From Nocardiopsis alborubida (GTDB lineage: Bacteria; Actinomycetota; Actinomycetes; Streptosporangiales; Streptosporangiaceae), in assembly GCF_012396365.1 (NCBI RefSeq), contig NZ_JAAXPG010000022.1, positions 80,266 to 144,265 on the forward strand: DNA of 64,000 nt. Direction: 5' to 3'. Shown here in pieces: positions 25,475 through 35,406 of this stretch; position 1 is the stretch's first letter; every line of letters starts with the position of its first letter. Below the pieces are notes generated by a model. That model did not search any database and had not been told where the DNA came from. It saw nothing but the letters and a program-made list of their open reading frames with translations. The position numbers and the translations under genes were made by a program.

Positions 25475-26743
25475 ATGAGCAATGACATCCTGCGGTTCGC
25501 GACGGCGGGTTCCGTCGACGACGGCAAGAGCACCCTGATCGGCCGACTGCTGTTCGACTCCAAGTCCATCTTCGAGGACCAGCTCGACGCGGTGGAGCGC
25601 ACCAGCGTCGCGCGCGGCGAGGAGCAGACCAACCTGGCGCTGCTCACCGACGGCCTGCGCGCCGAGCGCGAGCAGGGCATCACCATCGACGTGGCGTACC
25701 GCTACTTCGCCACCCCCAAGCGCACCTTCATCATCGCCGACACCCCCGGGCACATCCAGTACACCCGGAACATGGTCACCGGCGCCTCCACGGCCGACCT
25801 CGCCATCATCCTGGTGGACGCGCGCAAGGGCCTCCAGGAGCAGAGCCGCCGCCACGCCTTCCTCACCACCCTGCTTCAGGTGCCCCACCTGGTGCTGGCG
25901 GTCAACAAGATGGACCTGGTGGACTACTCCCAGGACCGCTTCGAGGAGATCAAGGCCGAGTTCGCCGACTTCGCCACCAAGCTGGACGTGTGCGACCTGA
26001 CGTTCGTGCCGATCTCGGCCCTGAACGGCGACAACGTGGTGACCCGCTCGGAGAACATGCCCTGGTACACCGGGCCCTCCCTGCTCCACCACCTGGAGAA
26101 CGTGCACATCGCCTCCGACCGCAACCTCATCGACGCGCGCTTCCCCGTGCAGTACGTGATCCGGCCGCACAGGTCGGCCGACCCCGAGCTGCACGACTAC
26201 CGGGGCTACGCGGGCCAGCTCGCGGGCGGCGTCCTCAAGCCGGGCGACGAGGTCACCCACCTGCCGTCCGGGCTGAACACGCGGATCGCCAGGATCGTCA
26301 CCGCCGACGGCGACGTCACCGAGGCCTACTCGCCGATGTCGGTCACCCTCCTGCTGGAGGACGAGATCGACATCTCCCGGGGTGACATGATCTGCCGCCC
26401 CAACAACGCCCCCGCGGTCACCCAGGACGTGGAGGCGATGGTGTGCTGGATGACGGACGCGCGCAAGCTGGAACCGCGCTCCAAGCTCATCCTCAAGCAC
26501 ACCACCCGCACCGCGAAGGTCGTGGTCAAGGACCTGCGGTACCGGCTGGACGTCAACACGCTGCACCGCGACGAGCAGGCCGAGCACCTGTCGCTCAACG
26601 AGATCGGCCGGGTGCGGCTGCGCTCCACCCAGCCCCTGTTCGTGGACGAGTACGCCAAGAACCGCCAGACGGGCGGGTTCATCCTCATCGACGAGTCCAC
26701 CAACGTCACGGTCGCCGCGGGGATGGTCGTCAAGACCGACTGA
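25475..26743 (+). CDS. cysN: Sulfate adenylyltransferase subunit 1 (GTPase)
   Basis: The 422-aa GTPase subunit drives APS formation by CysD. G-motifs: G1 GSVDDGKSTLIGRLL, G2 region EREQGITIDVAYRYF, G3 ADTPGHIQYTRNM, G4 AVNKMDLVDY. The C-terminal beta-barrel domains follow and the protein ends without an APS-kinase (CysC) domain. ATG 25475 is preferred over TTG 25460. A 155-nt spacer separates it from cysD, but no terminator is visible there. Confidence 0.95.
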   Translation: MSNDILRFATAGSVDDGKSTLIGRLLFDSKSIFEDQLDAVERTSVARGEEQTNLALLTDGLRAEREQGITIDVAYRYFATPKRTFIIADTPGHIQYTRNMVTGASTADLAIILVDARKGLQEQSRRHAFLTTLLQVPHLVLAVNKMDLVDYSQDRFEEIKAEFADFATKLDVCDLTFVPISALNGDNVVTRSENMPWYTGPSLLHHLENVHIASDRNLIDARFPVQYVIRPHRSADPELHDYRGYAGQLAGGVLKPGDEVTHLPSGLNTRIARIVTADGDVTEAYSPMSVTLLLEDEIDISRGDMICRPNNAPAVTQDVEAMVCWMTDARKLEPRSKLILKHTTRTAKVVVKDLRYRLDVNTLHRDEQAEHLSLNEIGRVRLRSTQPLFVDEYAKNRQTGGFILIDESTNVTVAAGMVVKTD

Positions 26744-26765
26744 CCCGGGGCGCCGGACGTCCGGA

Positions 26766-26805
26766 ACGTGGAGGGGGCCGCCCGCGAGGGCGGCCCCCTC
26801 CACGT
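26766..26805 (+). terminator. Terminator after cysN
   Basis: A perfect 18-bp stem (26766-26783 with 26788-26805) with a GCGA loop lies 22 nt after the cysN stop and closes the wbaP-cysQ-cysD-cysN unit. Confidence 0.85.
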
Positions 26806-27294
26806 GTTCCGCCGCCGGACGGGGAGGCCCCGCGGGGAGCGGGTGCGGCGGGCCCGGACGCACCGGAAAGGGGCGGCGCGGGGGCGGAAAGGGCACCGTC
26901 AGGTGCGCCGCCGATGCCCGCGACCGTGCTATCCGAGAAATCTCTTTCGGTCCTCAGATTCTTGCGGAATGGTTTCCGAGGGTCAACGACGTGTTTCTCC
27001 ACAAGGACTCCGGAAGGAGCCGAAAGGCCTGTCCGAAAAACGTTTGACCACTACAGGAGGGTGTTTTCAGGCCTCCTCCCCGCGGTGTCGAAGCACTCGG
27101 ACGCTGCGCGACCACGGCCCCCGAAGGTCGCCGTGAGGTACTTGGACGCAAAAAAAGTTGCCCTCGCACCCTGGAGCGGAGGGCGAAGTCTGGTTATGGT
27201 GGCAAAGCGCAGCAAACCTGGAATCGCATGACTACTCTGGGTTATTAACCGCTGTGCGCCTCCCATTACCGTCCCCCGCAAAAGGAGAATACGA
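26806..27294 (+). other. 490-nt spacer before the subtilisin gene
   Basis: No gene was recognised. The right half (about 26925-27290) is AT-rich for this genome, with a run of seven A at 27150-27156 and a loose hairpin TTGCCCTC/GAGGGCGAA at 27159-27187. It probably holds the protease promoter and a leader; AAAGGAG at 27280-27286 is the ribosome-binding site. Confidence 0.45.
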
Positions 27295-28455
<1,161 letters not shown>

Positions 28456-28531
28456 CCCGGGGGGTTGTGGAGACCCCGCTCGTCCACAGCCCGCCCCCGC
28501 GGCCACCGCGCGAGGAGCAGACGAACAACCG

Positions 28532-28575
28532 GTCGGCCCCGGTCCGGGGGACACCTCCCCCGGACCGGGGCCGAC
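28532..28575 (+). terminator. Terminator after the subtilisin gene
   Basis: A perfect 19-bp stem (28532-28550 with 28557-28575) with a 6-nt loop lies 76 nt after the protease stop. Confidence 0.85.
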
Positions 28576-28661
28576 GCGTGCCTGGGGCGCGGTCCCCGAT
28601 CCGGGCGCGCAGTCGTCACGTCGGGGTCTTGTTCGATGACCGAAAGTAATAGCCTGGTGCG

Positions 28662-29588
28662 GTGGACGATGGTTATCGACTGGTGTTCGTCGGCGGAATG
28701 GGCCGCTCCGGCTCGACCCTGGTCGAGCGGCTCCTCGGCGAACTGCCCGGGTTCTGTTCGGTCGGCGAGGTCGTGCACCTGTGGCGGCGCGGACTGGTGG
28801 AGGACGAGCGGTGCGGCTGCGGCCGACCGTTCTCCGGCTGCGGTTTCTGGTCCGAGGTGGGCAAGGAGGCCTTCGGCGGCTGGGACCGTCTGGACACCGG
28901 GGAGGTGCTGCGGCTCAAGGACCGCGTCGACCGCACCCGGTTCCTGCCGGTGCTGCTCAACGGCCCGCACCAGGGCCTGCTCGCCTCCCGCTGCGACCGT
29001 TACACCGAGCTCTACCACCGCCTGTACTCGGCGGTGGCCCTGGTCAGCGGTGCCCACGTGATCGTGGACGCCAGCAAGCACGCCTCCCTGGCCGCCTGTC
29101 TGCGCTGGCGCTACGGCGCCCGGATGCGCCTGCTGCACGTGGTGCGCGACCCGCGTGCGGTGGCCCACTCCTGGGCCAGGCGCGTGGCGCGCCCGGACGC
29201 CTCCCCCGACAGCAGCGAGCCGGAGATGGCCCGCTACTCGGCCGGTCGGGCGTCGGTGCAGTGGATGACCCAGAACGCCTGCTTCGACGCCCTGGCCCGG
29301 CGCGGCGTCCCGACCCTGCGCGTGCGCTACGAGGACTTCGTCGCCGACCCCGGCGGCGAGTTCGACCGGATCGCGGGGTTCGCGGGGTACCCGGGCACCC
29401 CGCCGGACGCGGCGCGGGGCTGCTCCGGCCTGTCGGAGGGGCACGCCGTGTCGGGAAACCCGATGCGCTTCACGGCCGGGCGCGTCGGGGTCCGCGCCGA
29501 CCACGGGTGGCGCGAGGCGATGCCCTCCTGGCGGCGGCGTCTGGTGGCCGCCGTGACGGCTCCGTCCCGAGGGCGTTACGGCTACTGA
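28662..29588 (+). CDS. PAPS-dependent sulfotransferase family protein
   Basis: The 308-aa cytoplasmic protein has the two PAPS-binding motifs of sulfotransferases: the 5'-phosphosulfate loop LVFVGGMGRSGSTLVERLLGELPG (residues about 7-30) and the 3'-phosphate motif LLHVVRDPRAVAHSWARR. A Cys-rich segment (ERCGCGRPFSGCGFW) and VRYEDFVADP are typical of the bacterial subgroup found in polysaccharide clusters. GTG 28662 is the start. It would move sulfate from PAPS to a hydroxyl or amino group; acceptor unknown, the locus polysaccharide being most likely. Confidence 0.88.
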   Translation: MDDGYRLVFVGGMGRSGSTLVERLLGELPGFCSVGEVVHLWRRGLVEDERCGCGRPFSGCGFWSEVGKEAFGGWDRLDTGEVLRLKDRVDRTRFLPVLLNGPHQGLLASRCDRYTELYHRLYSAVALVSGAHVIVDASKHASLAACLRWRYGARMRLLHVVRDPRAVAHSWARRVARPDASPDSSEPEMARYSAGRASVQWMTQNACFDALARRGVPTLRVRYEDFVADPGGEFDRIAGFAGYPGTPPDAARGCSGLSEGHAVSGNPMRFTAGRVGVRADHGWREAMPSWRRRLVAAVTAPSRGRYGY

Positions 29589-29691
29589 AGTCCGTTTTGC
29601 CACTTCAAGGACTGTTGTCCGCCCCAAATATGACGTATGGTGTCCATCTGAACACTCTGAGTAGCATTCGGAGAGCTAGGGGGAGTTCGCC

Positions 29692-30816
29692 GTGGACAGG
29701 GGACCGGTACGGGCACTGGCGACGACGGGGGCACTGACCCTCGTCCTGACACTGGCCGGGGCGGGGGACAGCCCGGCGGACGGGACCCCGTCCTCTCCAC
29801 GGCAACCCTCGGACCGGCCGGTGGGGGCGGCGGAGCCCCCCCGGGGCGGGGGGTACGCCGCCGACGAGGAGTGCACCGTCTCGGAGATCCTGGAACCCTC
29901 GTGCGGAGTCTGGTGGGGGGCCAGCCCCTACCAGGACCGGATCGAGCCGCTGGAGGAGGCGGTCGACCGCCGCATGGACATCGTCTACACCTGGCGCGGC
30001 GTCGACCAGGCGAACATCCCCGGCAGGCGCGAACGCGACCTGATCGCCGAGGGCAGGTTCGTGCACACCAACATCGAGGCCCGGCGGTTCACGCGCTCCG
30101 GGCACCCGGCGGTCTCCTACGAGTCCATCATCGACGGCGAGTTCGACGACTCCCTGCGGTCCCAGGCCGACGCCGTCGCGGAACTGGGGGTGCCCTACTT
30201 CGTCACCTTCGACCACGAGGCCGACGCCAACACGCGCTACGACAGGCGCGGCACCCCCGAGGAGTTCGTGCGGGCCTGGCGGCACATCGTGGACCTGTAC
30301 CGCGAGGAGGGCGCGGACAATGCCATCTGGGTGTGGAACGTGACCGGGTGGGAGGGCAACTTCGACCGTCTCCCCGGCCTGTGGCCCGGCAACGACTACG
30401 TGGACTGGGTCAGCTGGGAGGCCTACAACATGACCGGCTGCGACTCCCAGCCGCACTGGGACGAGGTGTACTCCTTCGAGGACATGATGCGTCCGGCCTA
30501 CGAGTGGTTCCAGAACGAGGGGCCCGAACACGGGATCGACCCGGACAAGCCGGTGATGATCGGCGAGATGGGCACCACGCCCATCGGCCCGCGGGAGACC
30601 CTGGAGTGGTACACCGAGATCCCCGACGTGCTGCGCCGCTACGAGCGGGTGCGCGCGGTCAAGGTGTGGGACAACAAGCTGTCCGCGGACTGCGACTTCC
30701 GGATCCGGGCCAACGAGCACGCCCAGCGCGGCTTCGAGGCGGCCGGGCAGGACCCGTACGTGTACCTGCCCGAGCAGGTGCGCGACCTGGCCGAGTACGC
30801 CCGGGAACGGGGTTGA
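29692..30816 (+). CDS. Secreted GH26-like glycoside hydrolase (beta-mannanase fold)
   Basis: The 374-aa protein has a signal peptide and a Pro-rich spacer (residues 1-60), then a (beta/alpha)8 domain resembling family GH26. VPYFVTFDHEADANTRY carries the likely acid/base Glu, AIWVWNVTGWEGNFDRLPGLWPGNDYVDWVSWEAYNM follows, and PVMIGEMGT has the likely nucleophile Glu. The start GTG 29692 has AGGGGGAG upstream. Hydrolases of this kind in exopolysaccharide loci trim or release the polymer. Similarity is at fold and motif level, so substrate specificity is open. Confidence 0.8.
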   Translation: MDRGPVRALATTGALTLVLTLAGAGDSPADGTPSSPRQPSDRPVGAAEPPRGGGYAADEECTVSEILEPSCGVWWGASPYQDRIEPLEEAVDRRMDIVYTWRGVDQANIPGRRERDLIAEGRFVHTNIEARRFTRSGHPAVSYESIIDGEFDDSLRSQADAVAELGVPYFVTFDHEADANTRYDRRGTPEEFVRAWRHIVDLYREEGADNAIWVWNVTGWEGNFDRLPGLWPGNDYVDWVSWEAYNMTGCDSQPHWDEVYSFEDMMRPAYEWFQNEGPEHGIDPDKPVMIGEMGTTPIGPRETLEWYTEIPDVLRRYERVRAVKVWDNKLSADCDFRIRANEHAQRGFEAAGQDPYVYLPEQVRDLAEYARERG

Positions 30817-30870
30817 CCGCCCGGGGCCCGGGCCGTCCGGGTAGGTCCGCGCGTGTGGGAGCCCGCGCGC

Positions 30871-30890
30871 GGGGGCGTGCCGCCGCCCCC
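30871..30890. terminator. Hairpin between convergent GH26-like and GNAT genes
   Basis: GGGGGCG (30871-30877) pairs with CGCCCCC (30884-30890) across a 6-nt loop. Confidence 0.5.
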
Positions 30891-30944
30891 GGTCCAGTAC
30901 CGCGTCCCCGCCCGGTGAGGCCCGTGCGCGGGGGCGTACCGGAT

Positions 30945-31529
30945 TCAGCCGCCCACGGGCCGGAACATGGACCAGGTGCGCGGGCCGCCCCCGGGCAGCT
31001 CGTACTCGGCGGTCACCCGGAAGCCGAGCGACGTGTACAGGCCCACGTTGTCCTCCGTCGACGTCTCCAGGAACGCGGGGAAGCCCGCCGTGTCGGCCTC
31101 GTGCAGACCGGCTCCGACCACCGCGCGCCCCAGGCCCTGACCCCGGGACGCGGGGTGGACGCCGACGGTGCCGAGGAACCACACCGGCTCCTCCGGCCGG
31201 TACGGCGCCATGGCGGCCTCGGCCGCCGCGTAGGCCGGGGCGCGGTCGCCCGCCAGCTCCACGAGCCGGGGGAGCAGGGCCTCCATGGCCTCCTGCGCGC
31301 CGTCGGAGCCGGGCACCGTCCAGACGGAGACCGCCCGGAGGTCGTCGCTCACCCACACCCGTCCGTACGGAAGGCCGACGTCGGCGAGGAAGACGCGCTG
31401 GAACTCCCGCAGCCGCGTTCCGTGACCGTCGGCGCTGATCACGTGACGGGTGAAGGGGTAGTCCGCGAAAGCGGCGGCCAGCGTGTCCGCCGCCTCCTCG
31501 ACGTCCTCGGAGGTGGCTTTTCGGATCAT
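30945..31529 (-). CDS. GNAT-family N-acetyltransferase
   Basis: The 194-aa protein has the GNAT core: IRKATSEDVEEAADTLAAAFADYP at the N-terminus, motif A FLGTVGVHPASRGQGLGRAVVGAGLHEAD with the acetyl-CoA loop (RGQGLG), and FLETSTEDNVGLYTSLGFRVTAEYELPGGGPRTWSMFRP at the end. ATG 31529 has GGAAGG upstream, so the 13 extra in-frame codons to 31568 are left out. It starts 57 nt after the glycosyltransferase stop on the same strand and could be last in the polysaccharide operon; a substrate cannot be assigned. Confidence 0.88.
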   Translation of the reverse strand: MIRKATSEDVEEAADTLAAAFADYPFTRHVISADGHGTRLREFQRVFLADVGLPYGRVWVSDDLRAVSVWTVPGSDGAQEAMEALLPRLVELAGDRAPAYAAAEAAMAPYRPEEPVWFLGTVGVHPASRGQGLGRAVVGAGLHEADTAGFPAFLETSTEDNVGLYTSLGFRVTAEYELPGGGPRTWSMFRPVGG

Positions 31530-31586
31530 GCGCGTCCTTCCCGGCTGCTCGGTCCGCGCGCCGGGCATCCGGCGCGCGGACCGAGG

Positions 31587-33227
31587 TTACACGCCCCTGC
31601 CGCGCAGGTGCAGCGCACGCGTGATCCACCCGGCGGGCACCCCGAACACCACCGCCAGCGCCAGGTAGGCGCGGGCCTCGGCCGGGCGGCTGCGGACCGT
31701 GGTGCCGATCCAGCGCAGCGCGGCGCGTCGGCGCCCGGAGGCGGCCTCGGCGAAGGCGATCTGCCCGGCCACGCGCGCGTGGCCGCGCGGCACCAGCGCG
31801 AACTCGGGGTAGCGGTCCAGCAGCCAGCGCAGGGCGGTGGAGATGGTCCGCCAGCGCCCGGAGAAGTGCGACCTGCGGTGCCACAGCACCCGCACTCCCG
31901 GCTCGGGGATGTTGCGGATGGGGCCGCGCCGGGCCAGCCGCAGCAGCAGTTCGTAGTCCTCGGCGTAGCTGCCGGGGATCTCCTCGCTGACGGTTCCGCA
32001 GCCGTCGATCATGGCGCGGCGCCGGATGAGGAACGTGGACGGGTGCAGCTCGGTCAGGCGCGAGCCCAGCAGGTCGCCGAAGGTCACGCTGGTGCGGTCC
32101 AGGCTGCGGACCGCCTCGACCCTGTCGTACACCACCCGGATGCCGCAGCACACCAGCTCGGTGCCGGGCTCGTCGAGCATGACGTCGACCTGCGCCCGGA
32201 GCTTCCCGGGCAGCCACGTGTCGTCGTCGTCGCAGAAGGCCACCAGGTCGGTGTCGGCGGCGAGCACGCCGGTGTTGCGGGCCCCGGCCAGGCCGGGGGT
32301 GAGGGTGTTGGTGACCACCCGCACGGGGCGGTCGCCGTCGGAGCGGGCCAGGGAGGGGTCGGGCTGGTCGTTGTCGAAGACGACGATCGTGGTGATGGGG
32401 CCGGAGTAGTCCTGCTCGTTGATCGCCCGCAGGGTGCGGCGCAGCAGTTCCGGCCGGTCCCGGGTGGGCACCACCACGGTCACGCCGGGTCGGGGCGCGG
32501 TGTCGGGTGCGCCGGTCCGCGCGGCGGTCTGCGCGCAGGCGCGGTCGGCGGTCTGGTGGCCGGTTCGGTTGGTGGCCAGCGGACCCGTGTCGCTTCCGGC
32601 GGTGCGGACGGCGGATCCGGTGGCCGGTGCGTCGGGGTCCGCGGCGGTCCCAGCGGCGGTTTCCGCCGCCGCGTCCCGGACACCGGTGAGCAGGTCGATG
32701 AGCTCCCCGGCGCGCAGCGCGGCGCGCTCGGTGCCCTCGCCGTCGCCGGGATCCACCCGGAAGTCCCCGGGTGAGGCGAGCGCCCTGTCCAGGAGCGCGA
32801 AGAGCTGTTGGGGGGTGGCGCAGGAGCGTATCCGGCCCGCCTCCTCCAGACGCCGCACGAACAGGAGCTGGTGCTCGTCGACGTGCTCGTCCAGTTCGGG
32901 GTCGCGGGCGACGACGATGGGCAGGCGTCCGGCGCGGCGGGCCTGGACGATGGTGCCCGGTCCGCCGTGGGCGACGACCACCCGGGCCCGGCGCATGTGC
33001 TCGCCGAGCTCCTCCCCGGGCAGGAAGGGGGTGCCCGCGGCCACGGCGGGGGCGGCGCTGTGCCCGTGCTGGACCAGGAAGCGCAAGGTCCGGCGGCGCC
33101 TGGCGTAGTCGTCGATCCAGCGGACCAGCCGGTCGAAGGAGTGGTGGTCGGTGCCGAGGCTGACGACCACGTCGGGGTGGCCGCTGTCGTCGGGGCGCGG
33201 GACGGGACGCGTGGTCTGTTCGGTCAA
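31587..33227 (-). CDS. Alg13/PssE-like domain fused to a GT2 glycosyltransferase
   Basis: The 546-aa protein joins two modules. Residues about 18-150 resemble Alg13/PssE (VVVSLGTDHHSFDRLVRWID, ARVVVAHGGPGTIVQARRAGRLPIVVARDPELDEHVDEHQ), which needs an Alg14/PssD partner. A linker rich in Ala, Thr and Asp (185-245) follows, then a GT2 domain from about 248 (VTVVVPTRDRPELLRRTLRAI, and the metal motif FCDDDDTWLPGKL). The start is TTG 33227: its TTGA overlaps the stop of the PssD-like gene by 4 nt, and the reading frame upstream is only a shadow of that gene. It may add two successive sugars to the lipid-linked repeat. Confidence 0.88.
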   Translation of the reverse strand: MTEQTTRPVPRPDDSGHPDVVVSLGTDHHSFDRLVRWIDDYARRRRTLRFLVQHGHSAAPAVAAGTPFLPGEELGEHMRRARVVVAHGGPGTIVQARRAGRLPIVVARDPELDEHVDEHQLLFVRRLEEAGRIRSCATPQQLFALLDRALASPGDFRVDPGDGEGTERAALRAGELIDLLTGVRDAAAETAAGTAADPDAPATGSAVRTAGSDTGPLATNRTGHQTADRACAQTAARTGAPDTAPRPGVTVVVPTRDRPELLRRTLRAINEQDYSGPITTIVVFDNDQPDPSLARSDGDRPVRVVTNTLTPGLAGARNTGVLAADTDLVAFCDDDDTWLPGKLRAQVDVMLDEPGTELVCCGIRVVYDRVEAVRSLDRTSVTFGDLLGSRLTELHPSTFLIRRRAMIDGCGTVSEEIPGSYAEDYELLLRLARRGPIRNIPEPGVRVLWHRRSHFSGRWRTISTALRWLLDRYPEFALVPRGHARVAGQIAFAEAASGRRRAALRWIGTTVRSRPAEARAYLALAVVFGVPAGWITRALHLRGRGV

Positions 33228-33682
33228 AGCAGCGGTCCTACCGTGATGGCGGTCGGCATGAAGGCGCGCTGTTCCTCCCACTGGGCGAGGAACAGCCGGG
33301 TGAACGGGCGGCACAGCCGGGCGGTGAGCGTCGGTGTGTCGAGGCGGTCGTAGACCTCGATGTAGACGGTCGGTATCCGCAGCAGCCACGCCAGGACGAA
33401 GAACGGCAGGGCCACCCCGGCACCGGTGGTGACCACGGCGCAGGGGCGCCGCTCGCGCAGGACGCGGACGGCCAGCCAGGCGTTGCGCAGCAGGTTGCCC
33501 ACGTGGCGGGTGGTGGGGTGGAAGGCCCACCGGACGCGCTCGCCGGTCAGGGCGGACTCGGCGTCGGGGGTCCGGAAGGTCACCCACACGCGCTCGCGGT
33601 GCCGCCACCAGGGGCGCAGTGAGCACAGCTGGGTGAGGTGCCCTCCACTGGAGGCCACCAGGAGAACCGGTCGTGGAGACAT
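33224..33682 (-). CDS. Alg14/PssD-like glycosyltransferase membrane subunit
   Basis: The 152-aa protein matches PssD/Alg14, the membrane anchor and acceptor-binding half of a two-part glycosyltransferase. It has VLLVASSGGHLTQLCSLRPWW at the N-terminus, GAGVALPFFVLAWLLRIPTVYIEVYDRLDTPTLTARLC with a membrane-associated helix, and FLAQWEEQRAFMPTAITVGPLL at the end. Its stop overlaps the TTG start of the Alg13/PssE-GT2 fusion, consistent with a stoichiometric complex. The upstream 194 nt hold a short AT-rich stretch (GTTATGAAAT on the coding strand) that may be a promoter. Confidence 0.87.
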   Translation of the reverse strand: MSPRPVLLVASSGGHLTQLCSLRPWWRHRERVWVTFRTPDAESALTGERVRWAFHPTTRHVGNLLRNAWLAVRVLRERRPCAVVTTGAGVALPFFVLAWLLRIPTVYIEVYDRLDTPTLTARLCRPFTRLFLAQWEEQRAFMPTAITVGPLL

Positions 33683-33876
33683 GTGGTCATCATTTCATAA
33701 CTCTGTGTAGTCGCTGGGATGGTCACGGCGAGGCGCACCGGTTGTCCACAGGCGGAGAGGGCGTCTTCCGCCGGGCGCGCGGGGGCTTTCATGGATAACG
33801 GGGGGTCCCCCGGGCCCGCCCGCCTCGGCGTGCCCGCACCGCCGTCAACCGCCGTCCCGGGTCACCGCCGTGTGCC

Positions 33877-35406
33877 TCACCGGCGCGGGCCCAGGCCCAG
33901 GAGTCCCCGCAGCGACCACACCGTCACCAGATGCCCTGCAGCTCCCGAGGCCACCGCCATCGCCAGCGTCGCGATTCCGCCGCCCAGCAGCGCCTCCAGC
34001 GCCAGCGGCAGGGCGCCGAACCACGTCAGCGCGCTGGCCGTCGCGGCCAGCACCGGACGGCTGAACGGGTGCAGCACCACGCGGGACCGCAGCTGCCACA
34101 GGGGGAGCAGCTTGCGCACCAGCATCGCGGCCACCAGGGCCACGGCCGCCCCGGCCGCTCCGGCCACGGGCACGAGCAGCACGCACACCAGCACGTTCGC
34201 CGCCAGCGACAGCACGTTGTTGACCAGGTTCAGCCGGGTCAGTCCGGTCATCGTCAGGACCAGGTCACCCATGCCCAGCGCCGCGGCCGTCAGCTGGCCC
34301 GCGCACACCACGGTCAGCGCCGTCGCCCCCGCCGCGTACTCCGGCCCGAACAGCCGCATCACCTCCGGAGCGAACACCAACACCGACAGGTACAAAGGCC
34401 ACAGCAGACACACCAGCCACGCCGTTCCCGCCTGGTAGAGGGCCCGGACCCCGGCGTGGTCGCCCGTCGCCAGCTGTTCGGCGAACCTGGGCTGGGCCGC
34501 GTACAGCACCGCCTGCGTGCCGAACTGGCCGACCACCATGACCCGCGTGGCCGCCGTGAACACCGCCGCTCCGGTCAGCCCGCTCAGGAGCGCCACGAGG
34601 ACCACGCCGCCGCGCTGCACGCCCATCTGGGCGACCGCGGCCACCGCGCGCGGCAGGGAGAAGGACCAGAACGTCCGCGCGTCCACCCGTTCCACGGTCT
34701 CCTGAACCACGGCTGTTCCGGTGAACCCGGGCGCACCGTCGGCGCCGCCGGCCTCGGGAGCGGCCCGACGCACGACACGGCCCAGCCAGAACCACGCCAC
34801 CACAGCCGCGGGCAGATACGGCCCCGCCCACGCCAGGGCCAACAGCCCCGCCGCCCCCGACAGCGCTGCCCCCGCCACCAGGGCGAGCTGCGCCAGAGGA
34901 CGGCCCACCTTGTCCACCAGCACGGTTCCGGCCATGTCGTGGTGGGCGCGCGTCGCGGCCAGGGCCGTGTCCGCCAGTACCGCGAACGGCAGGAACACCG
35001 CCAGCAGCCGCAGGTAGACCTCCGCTCCGTCGCCGCCCAGGCCCCGTGCCACCGGCCCGGCGCACACCAGCAGCAGCACCGCCAGCGCGCACGCCACGAG
35101 CACGGCCGGGGCCACGGCCGTCCGCAGCAGCCGGGGCACGCCCCCGGGCTCCCCGAACACCCGCATCCGGGCGATGAAGTACACCAGCCCGTCCGACGCG
35201 CCCAGGTTGGCCACCACCGCGGCGATCAGGAACACCGACGTCGCCGAGAACAGCAACCCCGCCGTCTCCTGGGAGAACGCCCGCGTGATCGTCACGATCA
35301 CGGCGAGGTTCAGCGCGGCGCCGACCACGGCCCCCGCCATGTTGACCGCCCCGCCGCGCAGGACGCGGCGCAGCCCCGCCCGCTCCCGCTCCGCCGCGGC
35401 GGTCAC
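33877..35406 (-). CDS. wzx: Polysaccharide flippase (Wzx/MOP superfamily)
   Basis: The roughly 509-aa protein is almost wholly hydrophobic, with 12-14 predicted membrane helices and the MOP/Wzx pattern: an N-terminal LRGGAVNMAGAVVGAALNLAVIVTITRAFS, ANLGASDGLVYFIAR, a central FWSFSLPRAVAAVAQMGVQRGGVVLVALLSG, and LTRLNLVNNVLSLAANVLVCVLLVPVAGAAGAAVA. It would flip undecaprenyl-linked repeat units across the membrane. GTG 35406 overlaps the sulfotransferase stop as GTGA and is preferred; GTG 35433 would add nine residues. Confidence 0.88.
   Translation of the reverse strand: MTAAAERERAGLRRVLRGGAVNMAGAVVGAALNLAVIVTITRAFSQETAGLLFSATSVFLIAAVVANLGASDGLVYFIARMRVFGEPGGVPRLLRTAVAPAVLVACALAVLLLVCAGPVARGLGGDGAEVYLRLLAVFLPFAVLADTALAATRAHHDMAGTVLVDKVGRPLAQLALVAGAALSGAAGLLALAWAGPYLPAAVVAWFWLGRVVRRAAPEAGGADGAPGFTGTAVVQETVERVDARTFWSFSLPRAVAAVAQMGVQRGGVVLVALLSGLTGAAVFTAATRVMVVGQFGTQAVLYAAQPRFAEQLATGDHAGVRALYQAGTAWLVCLLWPLYLSVLVFAPEVMRLFGPEYAAGATALTVVCAGQLTAAALGMGDLVLTMTGLTRLNLVNNVLSLAANVLVCVLLVPVAGAAGAAVALVAAMLVRKLLPLWQLRSRVVLHPFSRPVLAATASALTWFGALPLALEALLGGGIATLAMAVASGAAGHLVTVWSLRGLLGLGPRR

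Noticed and set aside
26925..27294. Possible riboswitch in the protease leader
   Set aside because: The hairpins are weak and no known consensus is present.
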